From contig JAGBPB010000114.1 in assembly GCA_017633615.1 (NCBI GenBank), positions 1 to 64,000 on the forward strand: DNA of 64,000 nucleotides, given 5' to 3'. The stretch is from Bacteroidaceae bacterium (GTDB lineage Bacteria; Bacteroidota; Bacteroidia; Bacteroidales; Bacteroidaceae). The notes under the pieces were generated by a model. The model saw nothing but the letters and a program-made list of their open reading frames with translations. It was not told where the DNA came from and did not search any database. Shown in pieces: positions 53,478 to 62,509 of this stretch. Position 1 is the first letter of the stretch. Each line of letters starts with the position of its first letter. The position numbers were made by a program, and so were the translations under genes.

Positions 53478-54704
53478 TTATGCAAAAAACAGGTAACAGA
53501 GGAAAATGGCCGCCAGTATTCCGGCCAGGTCAGCCAGCAGTCCGCAACCCACGGCATAGCGGGTGTTCTTAATGTTCACGCTACCAAAATACACCGCCAG
53601 GATGTAGAAAGTGGTATCAGTAGAACCCTGGAACAGGCAGGCCAAGCGCCCGGTAAATGAATCAGCCCCATAGGTAGTCATGGCATCAATCATCATACCG
53701 CGTGCGCCGCCGCCTGACAGCGGTTTCATAAGCGCGGTAGGCAGAGCGCCCACAAACTGGTTATCTAGCCCGCATTTATCGGCACACCAGCCGATGCCGT
53801 TAACTACAGCATCCATTGCGCCCGATGCGCGGAACACGCCAATACCAACCAGAATGGCCACCAGATACGGGATAATCTTTATGGCTGTAGTGAAGCCATC
53901 CTTAGCCCCCTCCACAAACGCCTCATAGACATTGATCTTAGACTTGATACCGGATATAATGAATCCTATTATCACCACAAACAGGATAATGTTTGCAGCA
54001 CTTGTGGACACCGGGCCTATCTTTACCGCAGGCAGCTGTGAGAAACCCCAGATAATAAGAGCCACTATTGCGCTCAGTCCGCCCACAAACAGAATCAGCA
54101 CCTTGTCAAATCTGATCCTCTGCATAAAGCAGGTAACCAGCAGGCCCACCAGCGTTGAGAAGAACGTGGCCAACAGAATGGGTATGAACACATCGGCCGG
54201 CTGGGATGCCCCCATCTGTGCACGGTATACAAGCACACTCACGGGAATAAGCGTAAGTCCTGATGTATTGAGCACCAGGAACATGATCATAGGGTTTGAA
54301 GCCACATCCTTCTCCTTGTTCAACTCCTGCATACGCTCCATAGCCTTGAGGCCCATAGGAGTGGCGGCATTGTCCAGCCCCAGCATATTGGCCGCAATGT
54401 TCATGAAAATATGGCCATAGGCGGGGTCATTCTTGGGCAGATCAGGGAAGAGACGTGAGAAAACGGGGCTGAGCCAGCGGGCAAAGGTATTTACCAGACC
54501 GCCTTTCTCACCAATCTTCATTATACCCAGCCAGAGTGACAGTACGCCGGTAAGCCCCAACGAAATCTCAAAACCAGTCTTGGCCGATGAGAACGTGGAG
54601 TCCATAATGTCCTGGAACACGCTGGCATCGCCCATGCAGAGCCGTATCACAGCCACTGCAAAAGCAATCAGAAAGAATGCAACCCAAATCCAGTTCAGTA
54701 CCAT
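53478..54704 (-). CDS. SpmA/SpmB-like nucleoside recognition (Gate) membrane protein
   Basis: 408 residues from the ATG at 54704, giving MVLNWIWVAFFLIAF as a natural N-terminus; the reading frame stays open further upstream to 55040 but that would run through the divergent promoter into the esterase gene. About ten membrane helices form two Gate-type halves (LGLDNAATPMGLKAMERM, then KPLSGGGARGMMIDAM), matching fused spore maturation proteins A and B, which exist in many non-sporulating bacteria with unknown function. First gene of the ybeY-TPR-barrel operon. Confidence 0.88.
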   Translation of the reverse strand: MVLNWIWVAFFLIAFAVAVIRLCMGDASVFQDIMDSTFSSAKTGFEISLGLTGVLSLWLGIMKIGEKGGLVNTFARWLSPVFSRLFPDLPKNDPAYGHIFMNIAANMLGLDNAATPMGLKAMERMQELNKEKDVASNPMIMFLVLNTSGLTLIPVSVLVYRAQMGASQPADVFIPILLATFFSTLVGLLVTCFMQRIRFDKVLILFVGGLSAIVALIIWGFSQLPAVKIGPVSTSAANIILFVVIIGFIISGIKSKINVYEAFVEGAKDGFTTAIKIIPYLVAILVGIGVFRASGAMDAVVNGIGWCADKCGLDNQFVGALPTALMKPLSGGGARGMMIDAMTTYGADSFTGRLACLFQGSTDTTFYILAVYFGSVNIKNTRYAVGCGLLADLAGILAAIFLCYLFFA

Positions 54705-54724
54705 ACGCGCACGTATTATATCCG

Positions 54725-54796
54725 CGAAGATACTCAAAAAAGTACAAAAGGAACAAAAGGGAACAGTTCTGTTTTGTACTTTTTTATGTATCTTTG
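54725..54796. promoter_or_regulatory. Palindromic divergent promoter region
   Basis: TTTTGTACTTTTTT occurs at 54772-54785 and, inverted, at 54736-54749; each copy is followed after three bases by a -7-like box, TATCTTTG for the esterase (54789-54796) and TATCTTCG for the SpmAB-like gene (54725-54732). The two 25-bp arms match at 22 positions, so two complete promoters mirror each other around 54760. TTTG-to-box spacing (12 bp) is shorter than consensus on both sides. Confidence 0.6.
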
Positions 54797-54816
54797 GTAC
54801 ACTAAATGTTAATGAT

Positions 54817-56391
54817 ATGAGGACAAAACTGTTTGTTGCCACAATGATGTTGTGTGCGCTGTGCGCTTGCTCCAAGAGTGAACCGGGTAAGGTTAAGGTT
54901 GAAGGCGGTTGGATACAGGGAACTGTTACTGACGGCCTGGCAATATACAAAGGTATTCCGTTTGCAGCACCTCCGGTAGGTGACCTGCGTTGGAAAGCTC
55001 CACAGCCCGTACAGAAATGGGAAGGCGTAAAGGATGCCACTCAGTTCGGCCCCGGCCCCATGCAGAGCGGCAATCCAAGTGATTACAGCGAGGACTGCCT
55101 CTACCTCAACGTGTGGAGCCCTGCCAAGAGCGCAAATGAGAAACTGCCTGTGCTCGTTTGGATTTACGGCGGCGGATTCTCAATGGGTAATACCGCTGAC
55201 CCCAGCTATGACTGTGAAGCATTAGCCCGCAAAGGTGGCATCATAATGGCCAGCATCAACTACAGAGTAGGCCAGATGGGATTTTTCTCACACCCAGAAC
55301 TGGATGCTGAGAGCCCCAGCCATACATCGGGAAACTACGGCCTGCTTGACCAAATAGCAGGACTGGAGTGGATTCAGCGTAACATAGCCAAATTTGGCGG
55401 TGATCCTGAGAAAGTAACCATATTCGGTGAGAGTGCAGGCGGCATATCGGTAAGCATGCTGTGCGCATCACCGCTGGCCAAGGGGTTGTTCCGCGGTGCA
55501 ATATCAGAGAGCGGCGGTTCGTTCGGGCCCACCCGCCCGACAACATATCCCGGTGAGAACATGCAGACACTTGAGCAGGCTGAACAGGCTTGCCTGGCTG
55601 TGGCTCAAAGGCTCGGCGCCAAGAATCTGGATGAGCTGCGCAAGCTTGATGCCAAGACATTCCTGCCCATAGGTATGAGCGGAGGCGGCGCATGGCCTAT
55701 TGTTGACGGCTACGTAATACCGGGTGACCAGTTTGAACTTTACACTCAGGGCAAGTACAATGATGTTGATGTTCTCATAGGTTATAATTCCGATGAGGGT
55801 GCAAGTTTCTCATTCGGTGGTCCCACCACCCCTGAATCACACCAGCGTGACGTGCAGGCCCGATACGGCAAGTTTGCCAATACCCTGCTTGAGGCATATC
55901 CCATGGAGAACGGACGCATCGGCAAGACCGCCCGTGACCTGATGCGTGATGCCGCATTCGGCTGGCATACCTGGAGCTGGGCCCGCCTTCAGAAACAGAC
56001 CGGTCATTCTAAAGTATTCCTCTATTACTTTGACCAGCACCCCGATTATCCGGAAGGCAGCCCCCGTTACGGTAACGGTTCACCTCATGGCCAGGAAGTA
56101 GCATTTGTTTTCCAGCATATCGGCCCACGCTCTGACCAGCCGGAATCAGATGCCGCATTGTCAGATGCCATGGGAACCTACTGGCTCAACTTTGCCAAGT
56201 ACGGCACACCCAATGCACCTGATTCAAACCTGCCAGAGTGGCCGGAGTTTGACAATGACAATCCACAAGTAATGGTTCTTACAGGTCCTGTTCCACACGT
56301 TGGCCCAGTACCGAGCGAAAGTTCCCTTAAAGTGCTGGACAAATACTTTGAGTGGCGCCGTACTCCTGAAGGCCGAGCTTGGGCAAAATAA
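54817..56391 (+). CDS. Type B carboxylesterase/lipase lipoprotein
   Basis: 524 residues from the ATG at 54817, supported by a lipoprotein-like signal (MMLCALCAC, Cys18) and the promoter box just upstream. The alpha/beta hydrolase has the oxyanion loop WIYGGGFSMGN, the nucleophile in FGESAGGIS, the acid near NSDEGASF and the His in GSPHGQEVAF. It hydrolyses esters of unknown structure at the cell envelope. The stop is the first base-step of a REP-like palindrome; an acetyltransferase gene follows. Confidence 0.92.
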   Translation: MRTKLFVATMMLCALCACSKSEPGKVKVEGGWIQGTVTDGLAIYKGIPFAAPPVGDLRWKAPQPVQKWEGVKDATQFGPGPMQSGNPSDYSEDCLYLNVWSPAKSANEKLPVLVWIYGGGFSMGNTADPSYDCEALARKGGIIMASINYRVGQMGFFSHPELDAESPSHTSGNYGLLDQIAGLEWIQRNIAKFGGDPEKVTIFGESAGGISVSMLCASPLAKGLFRGAISESGGSFGPTRPTTYPGENMQTLEQAEQACLAVAQRLGAKNLDELRKLDAKTFLPIGMSGGGAWPIVDGYVIPGDQFELYTQGKYNDVDVLIGYNSDEGASFSFGGPTTPESHQRDVQARYGKFANTLLEAYPMENGRIGKTARDLMRDAAFGWHTWSWARLQKQTGHSKVFLYYFDQHPDYPEGSPRYGNGSPHGQEVAFVFQHIGPRSDQPESDAALSDAMGTYWLNFAKYGTPNAPDSNLPEWPEFDNDNPQVMVLTGPVPHVGPVPSESSLKVLDKYFEWRRTPEGRAWAK

Positions 56392-56419
56392 TACAATTGG
56401 GGACTGTCCCCAATTGTAT
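56391..56419. repeat. REP-like palindrome, copy 4
   Basis: A 29-bp perfect palindrome apart from its central base, core CAATTGGGGACTGTCCCC with flanks ATACAA/TTGTAT. It lies between the esterase stop and the acetyltransferase start. Confidence 0.8.
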
Positions 56420-56432
56420 TGAAGTTGGCAGA

Positions 56433-56984
56433 ATGGACACAAGGATTACATTGAGACCGACTACAATTGACGATGCACGCTTCATTGCCGAAAACGTGCT
56501 GCGTGCACTGCATATTGATGAGGCCGATGAAGAGCATATTGAACATCTGGCTTCAATATGCAGGCGTGAGGATACGCTATACAGCTGGAGGAACGCAACC
56601 ATTGCGCTCTATGATGGCGTACCCGCCGGCCTTATGGTTGCGTATGACGGAGCCCGATACCGGCAGATGCGTGACGTTACATTCCCGATGATACGCCGAT
56701 ATGTTGGTAATGATTACCATAACATGGATGATGAAGCCTGCGCCGGAGAATTCTATCTTGATTCACTTGCAGTTTTACCTGAGTACCGCCGTAAAGGCAT
56801 AGCGTCTGCGCTGTTGCAGGAAATGTTCCGTCTGCGTGATGAAGCCGGAATACCTCTAGCCACCATAGCTGTTGACCCGGAAAACGATACCGCTTACCGT
56901 CTGTACTGCCAAAATGGCTTTCACCATGACGGTCAGGTCATGGTGTTTAAAACCACATACTGGCGTATGGTTTGCCCTAAATAA
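56433..56984 (+). CDS. GNAT family N-acetyltransferase
   Basis: 183 residues from the ATG at 56433 (MDTRITLRPTT). An earlier TTG at 56379 would read through the palindromic repeat and is rejected. Acetyl-CoA motif A is LDSLAVLPEYRRKGIASALL (R-R-K-G-x-A), followed by the motif B segment AYRLYCQNGF. The substrate is unknown. It is co-directional with the esterase and tail-to-tail with the next gene, 8 bp away. Confidence 0.9.
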   Translation: MDTRITLRPTTIDDARFIAENVLRALHIDEADEEHIEHLASICRREDTLYSWRNATIALYDGVPAGLMVAYDGARYRQMRDVTFPMIRRYVGNDYHNMDDEACAGEFYLDSLAVLPEYRRKGIASALLQEMFRLRDEAGIPLATIAVDPENDTAYRLYCQNGFHHDGQVMVFKTTYWRMVCPK

Positions 56985-56992
56985 AAGATTGT

Positions 56993-57955
56993 TTATCTGT
57001 CACCGGCAGCCATTGCCATGACACGTGATTCAGGAGTTGCCGTACTGGAAATGTTATACACCTTGCTGTCAACGGCCTTAATACCGAGAGCCACAAGTTT
57101 AACATCACCCTTATCACGCTTGTTCACAAAACGAATCTCATGAACGTGATTATCGCCGGCACAGAAATTATAGCATGCAAACGCTACCTTACCCTCAACA
57201 TCGGCGGTTACAGTTCCAAGAGAATAGGTGGGAAACTCCTTACCATCAGTAGGTGTTGCTACATAGTAAACATTGTAAGAAGCATTAGGAGTAAGTCCAC
57301 CATTTATTGAATAGTTGAAAATAGGAGCGCAAACGCCGGGATTATCTGTATCAAGAGCTATGTATTTTGATTCATTGTCATACCAGCCAAAAACCTCATT
57401 GCATTTCTTGCGGAGAGTCTTGACGTTTGATGCAATGCAAACAGAATAGCCGCCACGTCTGTCTTCGTCACCAACCTGGAAGTTATCACAATCCTTGTCA
57501 ACAAACATGGCAAATACACTTTCACACTCGCTTAAAGGATCATCAACATTGTTGAATTCATGCTTAGCCTTTACATAACGACCTTGGTCTCCCTTCCACT
57601 CATAAGTTGAGAGGGCACCGCTGAATTTTGCCTTAGTAGCACCTTTGGAAACTTCAGGAACAGTAAGGAATCCAGCCAAAAGTTTCTCAGGAGAAGTACC
57701 GCTTATGACAGCACGAACATAAAGCTTATCACCGGAATGAAGGGTATAATTGTTTTCTACTTCATCAGCAGAACTTTTCTTAAGGTTATCATTGAAACCG
57801 GCCCCAACAGTAACAAAAAAATTCTGTTGAGATGTAGCCTCATGAAGAGAGATTTCAGATTGTTCAAGATTTCTTCTCTCAACAACTTTACTGACGGAAG
57901 GGACTATTATTGATAGTAAGAATAGTGCTGCTACGACGATTAAGAATTGTCTCAT
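56993..57955 (-). CDS. Unrecognised exported protein
   Basis: 320 residues. An N-terminal hydrophobic segment (FLIVVAALFLLSIIVPSV) is a signal anchor or uncleaved signal. The rest is polar and beta-rich, with scattered Cys (ECES, KDCDNF, VCIAS, KKCNEVF, VCAPIF, FACYNFC) that could form disulfides. I do not recognise the family. The C-terminus ends in a flexible tail (ATPESRVMAMAAGDR). A possible promoter lies 267 bp upstream, implying a long leader. Composition is more AT-rich than the genes to its left. Confidence 0.65.
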   Translation of the reverse strand: MRQFLIVVAALFLLSIIVPSVSKVVERRNLEQSEISLHEATSQQNFFVTVGAGFNDNLKKSSADEVENNYTLHSGDKLYVRAVISGTSPEKLLAGFLTVPEVSKGATKAKFSGALSTYEWKGDQGRYVKAKHEFNNVDDPLSECESVFAMFVDKDCDNFQVGDEDRRGGYSVCIASNVKTLRKKCNEVFGWYDNESKYIALDTDNPGVCAPIFNYSINGGLTPNASYNVYYVATPTDGKEFPTYSLGTVTADVEGKVAFACYNFCAGDNHVHEIRFVNKRDKGDVKLVALGIKAVDSKVYNISSTATPESRVMAMAAGDR

Positions 57956-58394
57956 TTCTCAAATTGGGCTTGGTTGGATTAAACAAAGTATAATGCCCCA
58001 TGATTTGACTTACCCACATGATTATTCTGCAGGGACAAAAGGACTATGAATGAGCGACTGGTAATATTCACTGGTTGCTTTTTCATTTTAGAATAAATAG
58101 TCGAATCAAATTGTATAATTATTTAAGGGCTATGCTTCTAAAAAAATTAGAATCAATTAAAAGTTCTATTGTATCATTTTGTTAAAGCAAACAATTAATT
58201 GACCCTAATATTATTCGATTGCAAATATATTTTTTAGCCTTTAATAATCAATAGCATCGCATTGTAAAAAATGTTAAAAACCTAAACAAACCTCAAATAC
58301 TGAGCCTCAACATATCACAGAAGCTTTTGCCAATCCAAACAAATAAATGTGCAATTCTGAATTAAATCTTATACATCTGTATATTTTCTGCATA
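57956..58394. other. AT-rich intergenic region with possible long leader
   Basis: 439 bp without a convincing gene. A minus-strand TATATTTG (58222-58229) is the best promoter candidate for the exported protein at 56993. ATACATCTGTAT (58370-58381) is a small palindrome beyond the lepB stop. I see no RNA gene or clear terminator. Confidence 0.5.
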
Positions 58395-59219
58395 TTATTT
58401 TACACACACTCTCCTGCCACCCACTATCCCTATGACAAAGTCATCCGGAATGAAACCCCAGTAACGGGAATCTTTGGAGTCCAAGCTGTTATCACCCAAC
58501 GTAAAATAATAGTCATGCAGGAATGTATGACTTGTCATATTATCATCAGGCCATGCTCCTGTCTCATACTGGATGACCGGACCGTATATGGCACGCCCTA
58601 TTGAATCCAACTCTATCGTTACACCCTTAGCCGGAACATATAACGGGCCGAACTGTTTTATTGTCCACATGGGCCGCGTGAACGGCATTGTAGCCATGAA
58701 TCTCTCCCGCCACAACACACTGTCAGGCGTATTCTTTAAGGCAAGCTGATTATCAAGAACTCCTATCGTACCCTGATAGTTGTTATTCCAGTTTATACCG
58801 TCTTTTATCCCTATGGAATCGCCTGGCGTACCCAGTACACGTTTGCAATAAACATAGTTTATCTTGAACTCTATCTCCGTCCACTTATCGTAGCCCAATG
58901 GATAATTGAAACATATCACATCACCCGGACGGATCTTCCTTACACCCGGCATACGGAAACATTTCAATGGAGCGTGATCCTCAAAGTTGAATGATGTATA
59001 TATTCTGGCGCCAAACAGCATTTTGTTTACCCAAACCTTATCACCCGGCATCAGTGTAGGACTCATGGATTCCGTAGGGATACTAAACCTTTCTGTAATG
59101 AAAATACGCCTGCAGAAATGCGCTGCTGCAAACACCATTGCGTAAATGTAAACTTTAAGGCAGACAGAAAGAATCCTGTCCCACCTACTCTTTTTTAATG
59201 CTTTATTCATAGTATCCAT
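58395..59219 (-). CDS. lepB: Signal peptidase I
   Basis: 274 residues with one membrane helix (residues 17-36). The catalytic Ser51 is in IPTESMSPTL, the general-base Lys126 in YCKRVLGTPGD, and box E is LGDNSLDSKDSRYWGF; all residues needed for activity are present. It cleaves Sec signal peptides on the outer face of the inner membrane. It overlaps the upstream ligase-like gene by 17 bp and closes the NVEALA cluster, so it may serve that locus. Whether it is the housekeeping copy cannot be seen from the window. Confidence 0.93.
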   Translation of the reverse strand: MDTMNKALKKSRWDRILSVCLKVYIYAMVFAAAHFCRRIFITERFSIPTESMSPTLMPGDKVWVNKMLFGARIYTSFNFEDHAPLKCFRMPGVRKIRPGDVICFNYPLGYDKWTEIEFKINYVYCKRVLGTPGDSIGIKDGINWNNNYQGTIGVLDNQLALKNTPDSVLWRERFMATMPFTRPMWTIKQFGPLYVPAKGVTIELDSIGRAIYGPVIQYETGAWPDDNMTSHTFLHDYYFTLGDNSLDSKDSRYWGFIPDDFVIGIVGGRRVCVK

Positions 59220-60810
59220 CCTTTATTGAAACTAATTCCTTACGCAAGCGCTCTGTATTCTCTGACTCCACTTTTGCCTTGAAGTGTTCCACCTTTGCCG
59301 TCATATCCAGAAAACGGGCGGTATCACCCTCCGCATGATACATCTTGGCCAGAAGATAAAGCGGATACAGGCGATTGGGAACCATATAAAAAGCATGCCT
59401 GTAACAAGCTTCAGCCTCACTGAATTCAGCCTGAGCAACATGGTTGTTACCCATTATATTCCAGAACATTGGGTCACTGCTTATCCCTGTCCCTATTTTA
59501 AGAAAAGCATCACTTTTATGGTATTCACCGCTTCTGCTCATAGCCTGTCCTATTGAAAACAAAAGGTTATCATCATAAACCCCGTCTTCTACCAAATTCT
59601 GGTCTATCACAAATACCCTTTTTGCCCTGTTACTGCACAACAGTTCCATTCCGGCGCGGGGAGTGGCAATCTGCATTCGCTTGATATCATTCCTGACGAT
59701 GTAATAATGAGGGATAAGTACCACTATCATCATCGCATAAAAAGCCATATTACCGACCTTATTACGGTTTCCGACTTTGACTGATGCCAGAAATACAACA
59801 AACAACATCAACAATATGGCAACATCAAACGGGTATGAGAAACAACTGAACACCGCGATTGAAATCAGAGGATAGCACCAACAGCTGCCATCTCTGTAAG
59901 AGCAGATAATGCCGGCAACAACCAGCCCTATCAACAGAACCATAGTTATCGGCCCCGCTTCAATTCCCATCTTGAGATACTCATTGAATGCATATGTAGG
60001 GCAGTCAGCAACCATGCGCAGATTCTCAGGCACATTATCTATGTTCAATCCGTCAGAACCGTTATCAAGATATTCAGCAAAGAAATCTGCCTGAGCTTTA
60101 CCATATGCCGCTGAATAATTACCCAGACCCACTCCTTTAATCCCGTTCTCCTTCATTATGCGCAAACCTATTCTGGCCATAAGCATCCTTCCGTCTGCCG
60201 ACGGTTTTTTAACAGCATAGGCCCCTGCGCCTATCAGAATGACAGACAGTGAAAGAAATACCCAATACTTTTTTATAAAGAAGACGACATACTCTTTCTT
60301 CATTGCCAAAAACATCATGCTGACAGCAAAGGATAGTAAAGAGGCACGACTCAATGTGCATACCATCAGAACGAAAGCAAGCGTTGCCAGTATTACAAAG
60401 AAGTATTTGACCACTCTCCAACTGACCTTACTGCCAATGGTTGTGAACAAGCATGAACAAACGGAAAGGAAGCAGGCAAACGGCCCTGAATTAGTGAATG
60501 AACCTACACAAATATCCTGCCCTTTTTTACTGCCCAAGTTCTCAATAAGCTGGGAGTAACCTAGTATAAGCTCCCATCCGCAGAATGCAACCAATGCAAC
60601 AATCAGGGCAACAGATGTCCATTTCCTGCTCAATACAAACAGTATCCTGAACAGCCAATAGCACATTAAGAAAGGCTCAATCAGAATCACCGGATAACAC
60701 CCCCCGGACACATGCGATGATGGCATTGCATATATCAAAGCGATACTCAGAAGAAGAACCAATCCGTCAATCCAGGAAAAACTTGCGCGACCTTTGCAGA
60801 TAACTCTCAT
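59203..60810 (-). CDS. O-antigen ligase-like membrane protein with TPR tail
   Basis: 535 residues. About ten membrane helices in the first 370 residues, with the Wzy_C/O-antigen ligase region around RASLLSFAVSM and a large periplasmic loop (KGVGLGNYSAAYGKAQADFF), then a C-terminal TPR segment (EFSEAEACYRHAFYMVPNRL). This architecture occurs in ligases that attach glycans to lipid A or to proteins (PglL-like). The conserved Arg and GVGxGN-like motif support the family; the acceptor is unknown. It overlaps genes on both sides by a few bases. Confidence 0.82.
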   Translation of the reverse strand: MRVICKGRASFSWIDGLVLLLSIALIYAMPSSHVSGGCYPVILIEPFLMCYWLFRILFVLSRKWTSVALIVALVAFCGWELILGYSQLIENLGSKKGQDICVGSFTNSGPFACFLSVCSCLFTTIGSKVSWRVVKYFFVILATLAFVLMVCTLSRASLLSFAVSMMFLAMKKEYVVFFIKKYWVFLSLSVILIGAGAYAVKKPSADGRMLMARIGLRIMKENGIKGVGLGNYSAAYGKAQADFFAEYLDNGSDGLNIDNVPENLRMVADCPTYAFNEYLKMGIEAGPITMVLLIGLVVAGIICSYRDGSCWCYPLISIAVFSCFSYPFDVAILLMLFVVFLASVKVGNRNKVGNMAFYAMMIVVLIPHYYIVRNDIKRMQIATPRAGMELLCSNRAKRVFVIDQNLVEDGVYDDNLLFSIGQAMSRSGEYHKSDAFLKIGTGISSDPMFWNIMGNNHVAQAEFSEAEACYRHAFYMVPNRLYPLYLLAKMYHAEGDTARFLDMTAKVEHFKAKVESENTERLRKELVSIKDGYYE

Positions 60811-61316
60811 TTAGTTTTAAAATATCTATTGCAATCTTCCACAAAAATCTTACTAGATAAGAAACCAAATGTTTTTACAACTTCATGCTCATCAAGAAGA
60901 AAGCCATAATAAACCATACTATTGGGAATCCAATCGTTATTAATTCTAACAGAATCAGATTTGGTCGCCATAATCCGAAAAACAGATTTATAATGCTCAT
61001 TTAACTCAACTTCTTCTGTTTCGTTTATATGAATAATCAATAAAGGATGAATATCAGGAAAAGAATCTACCAACAAACAATACAATGGAAATAGAGTTTT
61101 TTCCATACAAGATGAACAAGTATGGTTTTCTACGTATAAAAGTATTCCATCATCAGTCTGATTCAATTCATTCTTGACATTTTCAGATAATTCTAATTTC
61201 TTGCCTATGGGATCGATTACAATTGGTTTTGATTCTATTTTTTGTTTACATGACAAAAAGAACACAAACAGGAGATTACACAATACTACAACATATTTTC
61301 TTTTGGGATTTGCCAT
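60807..61316 (-). CDS. Thioredoxin-like lipoprotein with CxxC
   Basis: 169 residues. A lipoprotein signal ends at FFLSCKQ (Cys23). The mature part has ENHTCSSCMEK, a CxxC in the position of a thioredoxin-fold active site, preceded by a hydrophobic strand (DGILLYV). It probably is a membrane-anchored thiol-disulfide or AhpC/TSA-like protein. The start overlaps the propeller gene by 31 bp and the stop overlaps the ligase-like gene start by 4 bp. The family is not firmly identified. Codon use is AT-rich like its neighbours. Confidence 0.65.
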   Translation of the reverse strand: MANPKRKYVVVLCNLLFVFFLSCKQKIESKPIVIDPIGKKLELSENVKNELNQTDDGILLYVENHTCSSCMEKTLFPLYCLLVDSFPDIHPLLIIHINETEEVELNEHYKSVFRIMATKSDSVRINNDWIPNSMVYYGFLLDEHEVVKTFGFLSSKIFVEDCNRYFKTK

Positions 61317-62449
61317 AAATCATCTTTCAATTTAAAATAAAGCAATATCGGATTATCGAATGATTGTTTCTTTAATGAATTAATTATTTCAAGCCCAATA
61401 CCTGATAACTCTTTCTCACTATCTAAAATGGATTCAGATGGGCCCTCTACTATACAAATGTTCCAACCTTCACTAACACAATATGGAATAACAGATAGTG
61501 ATAATCCGGGTATTTTAATACTATAAGATTTTGATTGACTATCTGCAACTATTGTAAATATTACCTGTAAATCCTTCCCATCACCATTGGCACGCCAAAA
61601 AGCATAGTGAGTACTATCAATGGGTATTGAGAAACAACCCCCTAAGCAATATTCCTTCTCAAATAATTCTGATATTTTTTCAAATAATTGAATTGTTTTT
61701 CTCTCATCTATTTCAAAAAAATCCCGACTTAGATTCAGAATCCCATAATGAAATTCATTCGTTCTTTCCAGGCCTTCCTTGTTATATTTGTAAATAGCAT
61801 TATCATAACCTGGCACAACAATATACAATTCATCATTGTAATACGAGAAACTCTCATTACCCATACTTACAGAACTAAGATAATCTAGAGACAATAGTAG
61901 TTTATAGTTTCTCGTGATAGGATTTATCTCATAAACTCCATTCTTTTTAGGAGAATCTATACTTTCGGTATGACAAATTGCTATTATATTCCCATTGGCA
62001 TAAGTCATAGTTGTTACGCATAATTCGCATTCAAAAGAGTTTATAAAAGAAAATGAAGGAACACTATAACATAAAATCTTTGATTGACCAGCAGAAGCAA
62101 CATACAGAATACTATCTCTTTCAGAATAAGCAAAACCAGATATAGATTGATATTCTCCTCTACCACGACCAAAAGCATCCAATTTTGATATAATTGAATC
62201 ATTTCGCATGTAATAGATTATTTTATCATCATCACTTTCCAAAAAATATTGTTTGTCGACTGTCTGAACAGAAAAAAGAGGAGATAAAGGGTACTCACTT
62301 TTTATGGGTTTTACAATAAAAGTATCTATACATTCATCCATTATAATATCCTCGATGTTATAGTCTATCTCCAAAGAGTTTTCATTGTGTCTTTCTTGAT
62401 TACAGGACACAGTTAATACCAGAAAAAAGATTTGTATCAAACGTTTCAT
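61286..62449 (-). CDS. 6-bladed beta-propeller lipoprotein
   Basis: 387 residues from the ATG at 62449 (MKRLIQIFFLVLTVSCNQ); lipobox TVSC. Blade-like repeats (KLDAFGRGRGEYQSISGFAY, ILCYSVPSFSFINSF, NGVYEINPITRNYKLLLSL cut short) identify the Bacteroidota 6-bladed propeller family, as at 34102. Such genes are frequent neighbours of NVEALA proteins. It lies 60 bp after the NVEALA gene and overlaps the CxxC lipoprotein gene. Confidence 0.8.
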   Translation of the reverse strand: MKRLIQIFFLVLTVSCNQERHNENSLEIDYNIEDIIMDECIDTFIVKPIKSEYPLSPLFSVQTVDKQYFLESDDDKIIYYMRNDSIISKLDAFGRGRGEYQSISGFAYSERDSILYVASAGQSKILCYSVPSFSFINSFECELCVTTMTYANGNIIAICHTESIDSPKKNGVYEINPITRNYKLLLSLDYLSSVSMGNESFSYYNDELYIVVPGYDNAIYKYNKEGLERTNEFHYGILNLSRDFFEIDERKTIQLFEKISELFEKEYCLGGCFSIPIDSTHYAFWRANGDGKDLQVIFTIVADSQSKSYSIKIPGLSLSVIPYCVSEGWNICIVEGPSESILDSEKELSGIGLEIINSLKKQSFDNPILLYFKLKDDLWQIPKENML

Positions 62450-62509
62450 ATTAATTATGTATGAAGAAGGTGCTTTGCTCCTATAATAGAGCAAAAGCAC
62501 CTTCAGTTT

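Noticed and set aside
54433..54816. N-terminal extension of the esterase
   Set aside because: It is antisense to the SpmAB-like gene; the lipoprotein signal at 54817 is the real start.
54705..55040. N-terminal extension of the SpmAB-like protein
   Set aside because: It would cross the divergent promoter and run antisense to the esterase gene; the ATG at 54704 gives a natural membrane-protein start.
56379..56432. TTG start for the acetyltransferase
   Set aside because: It would translate the REP-like palindrome; the ATG at 56433 starts the conserved domain.
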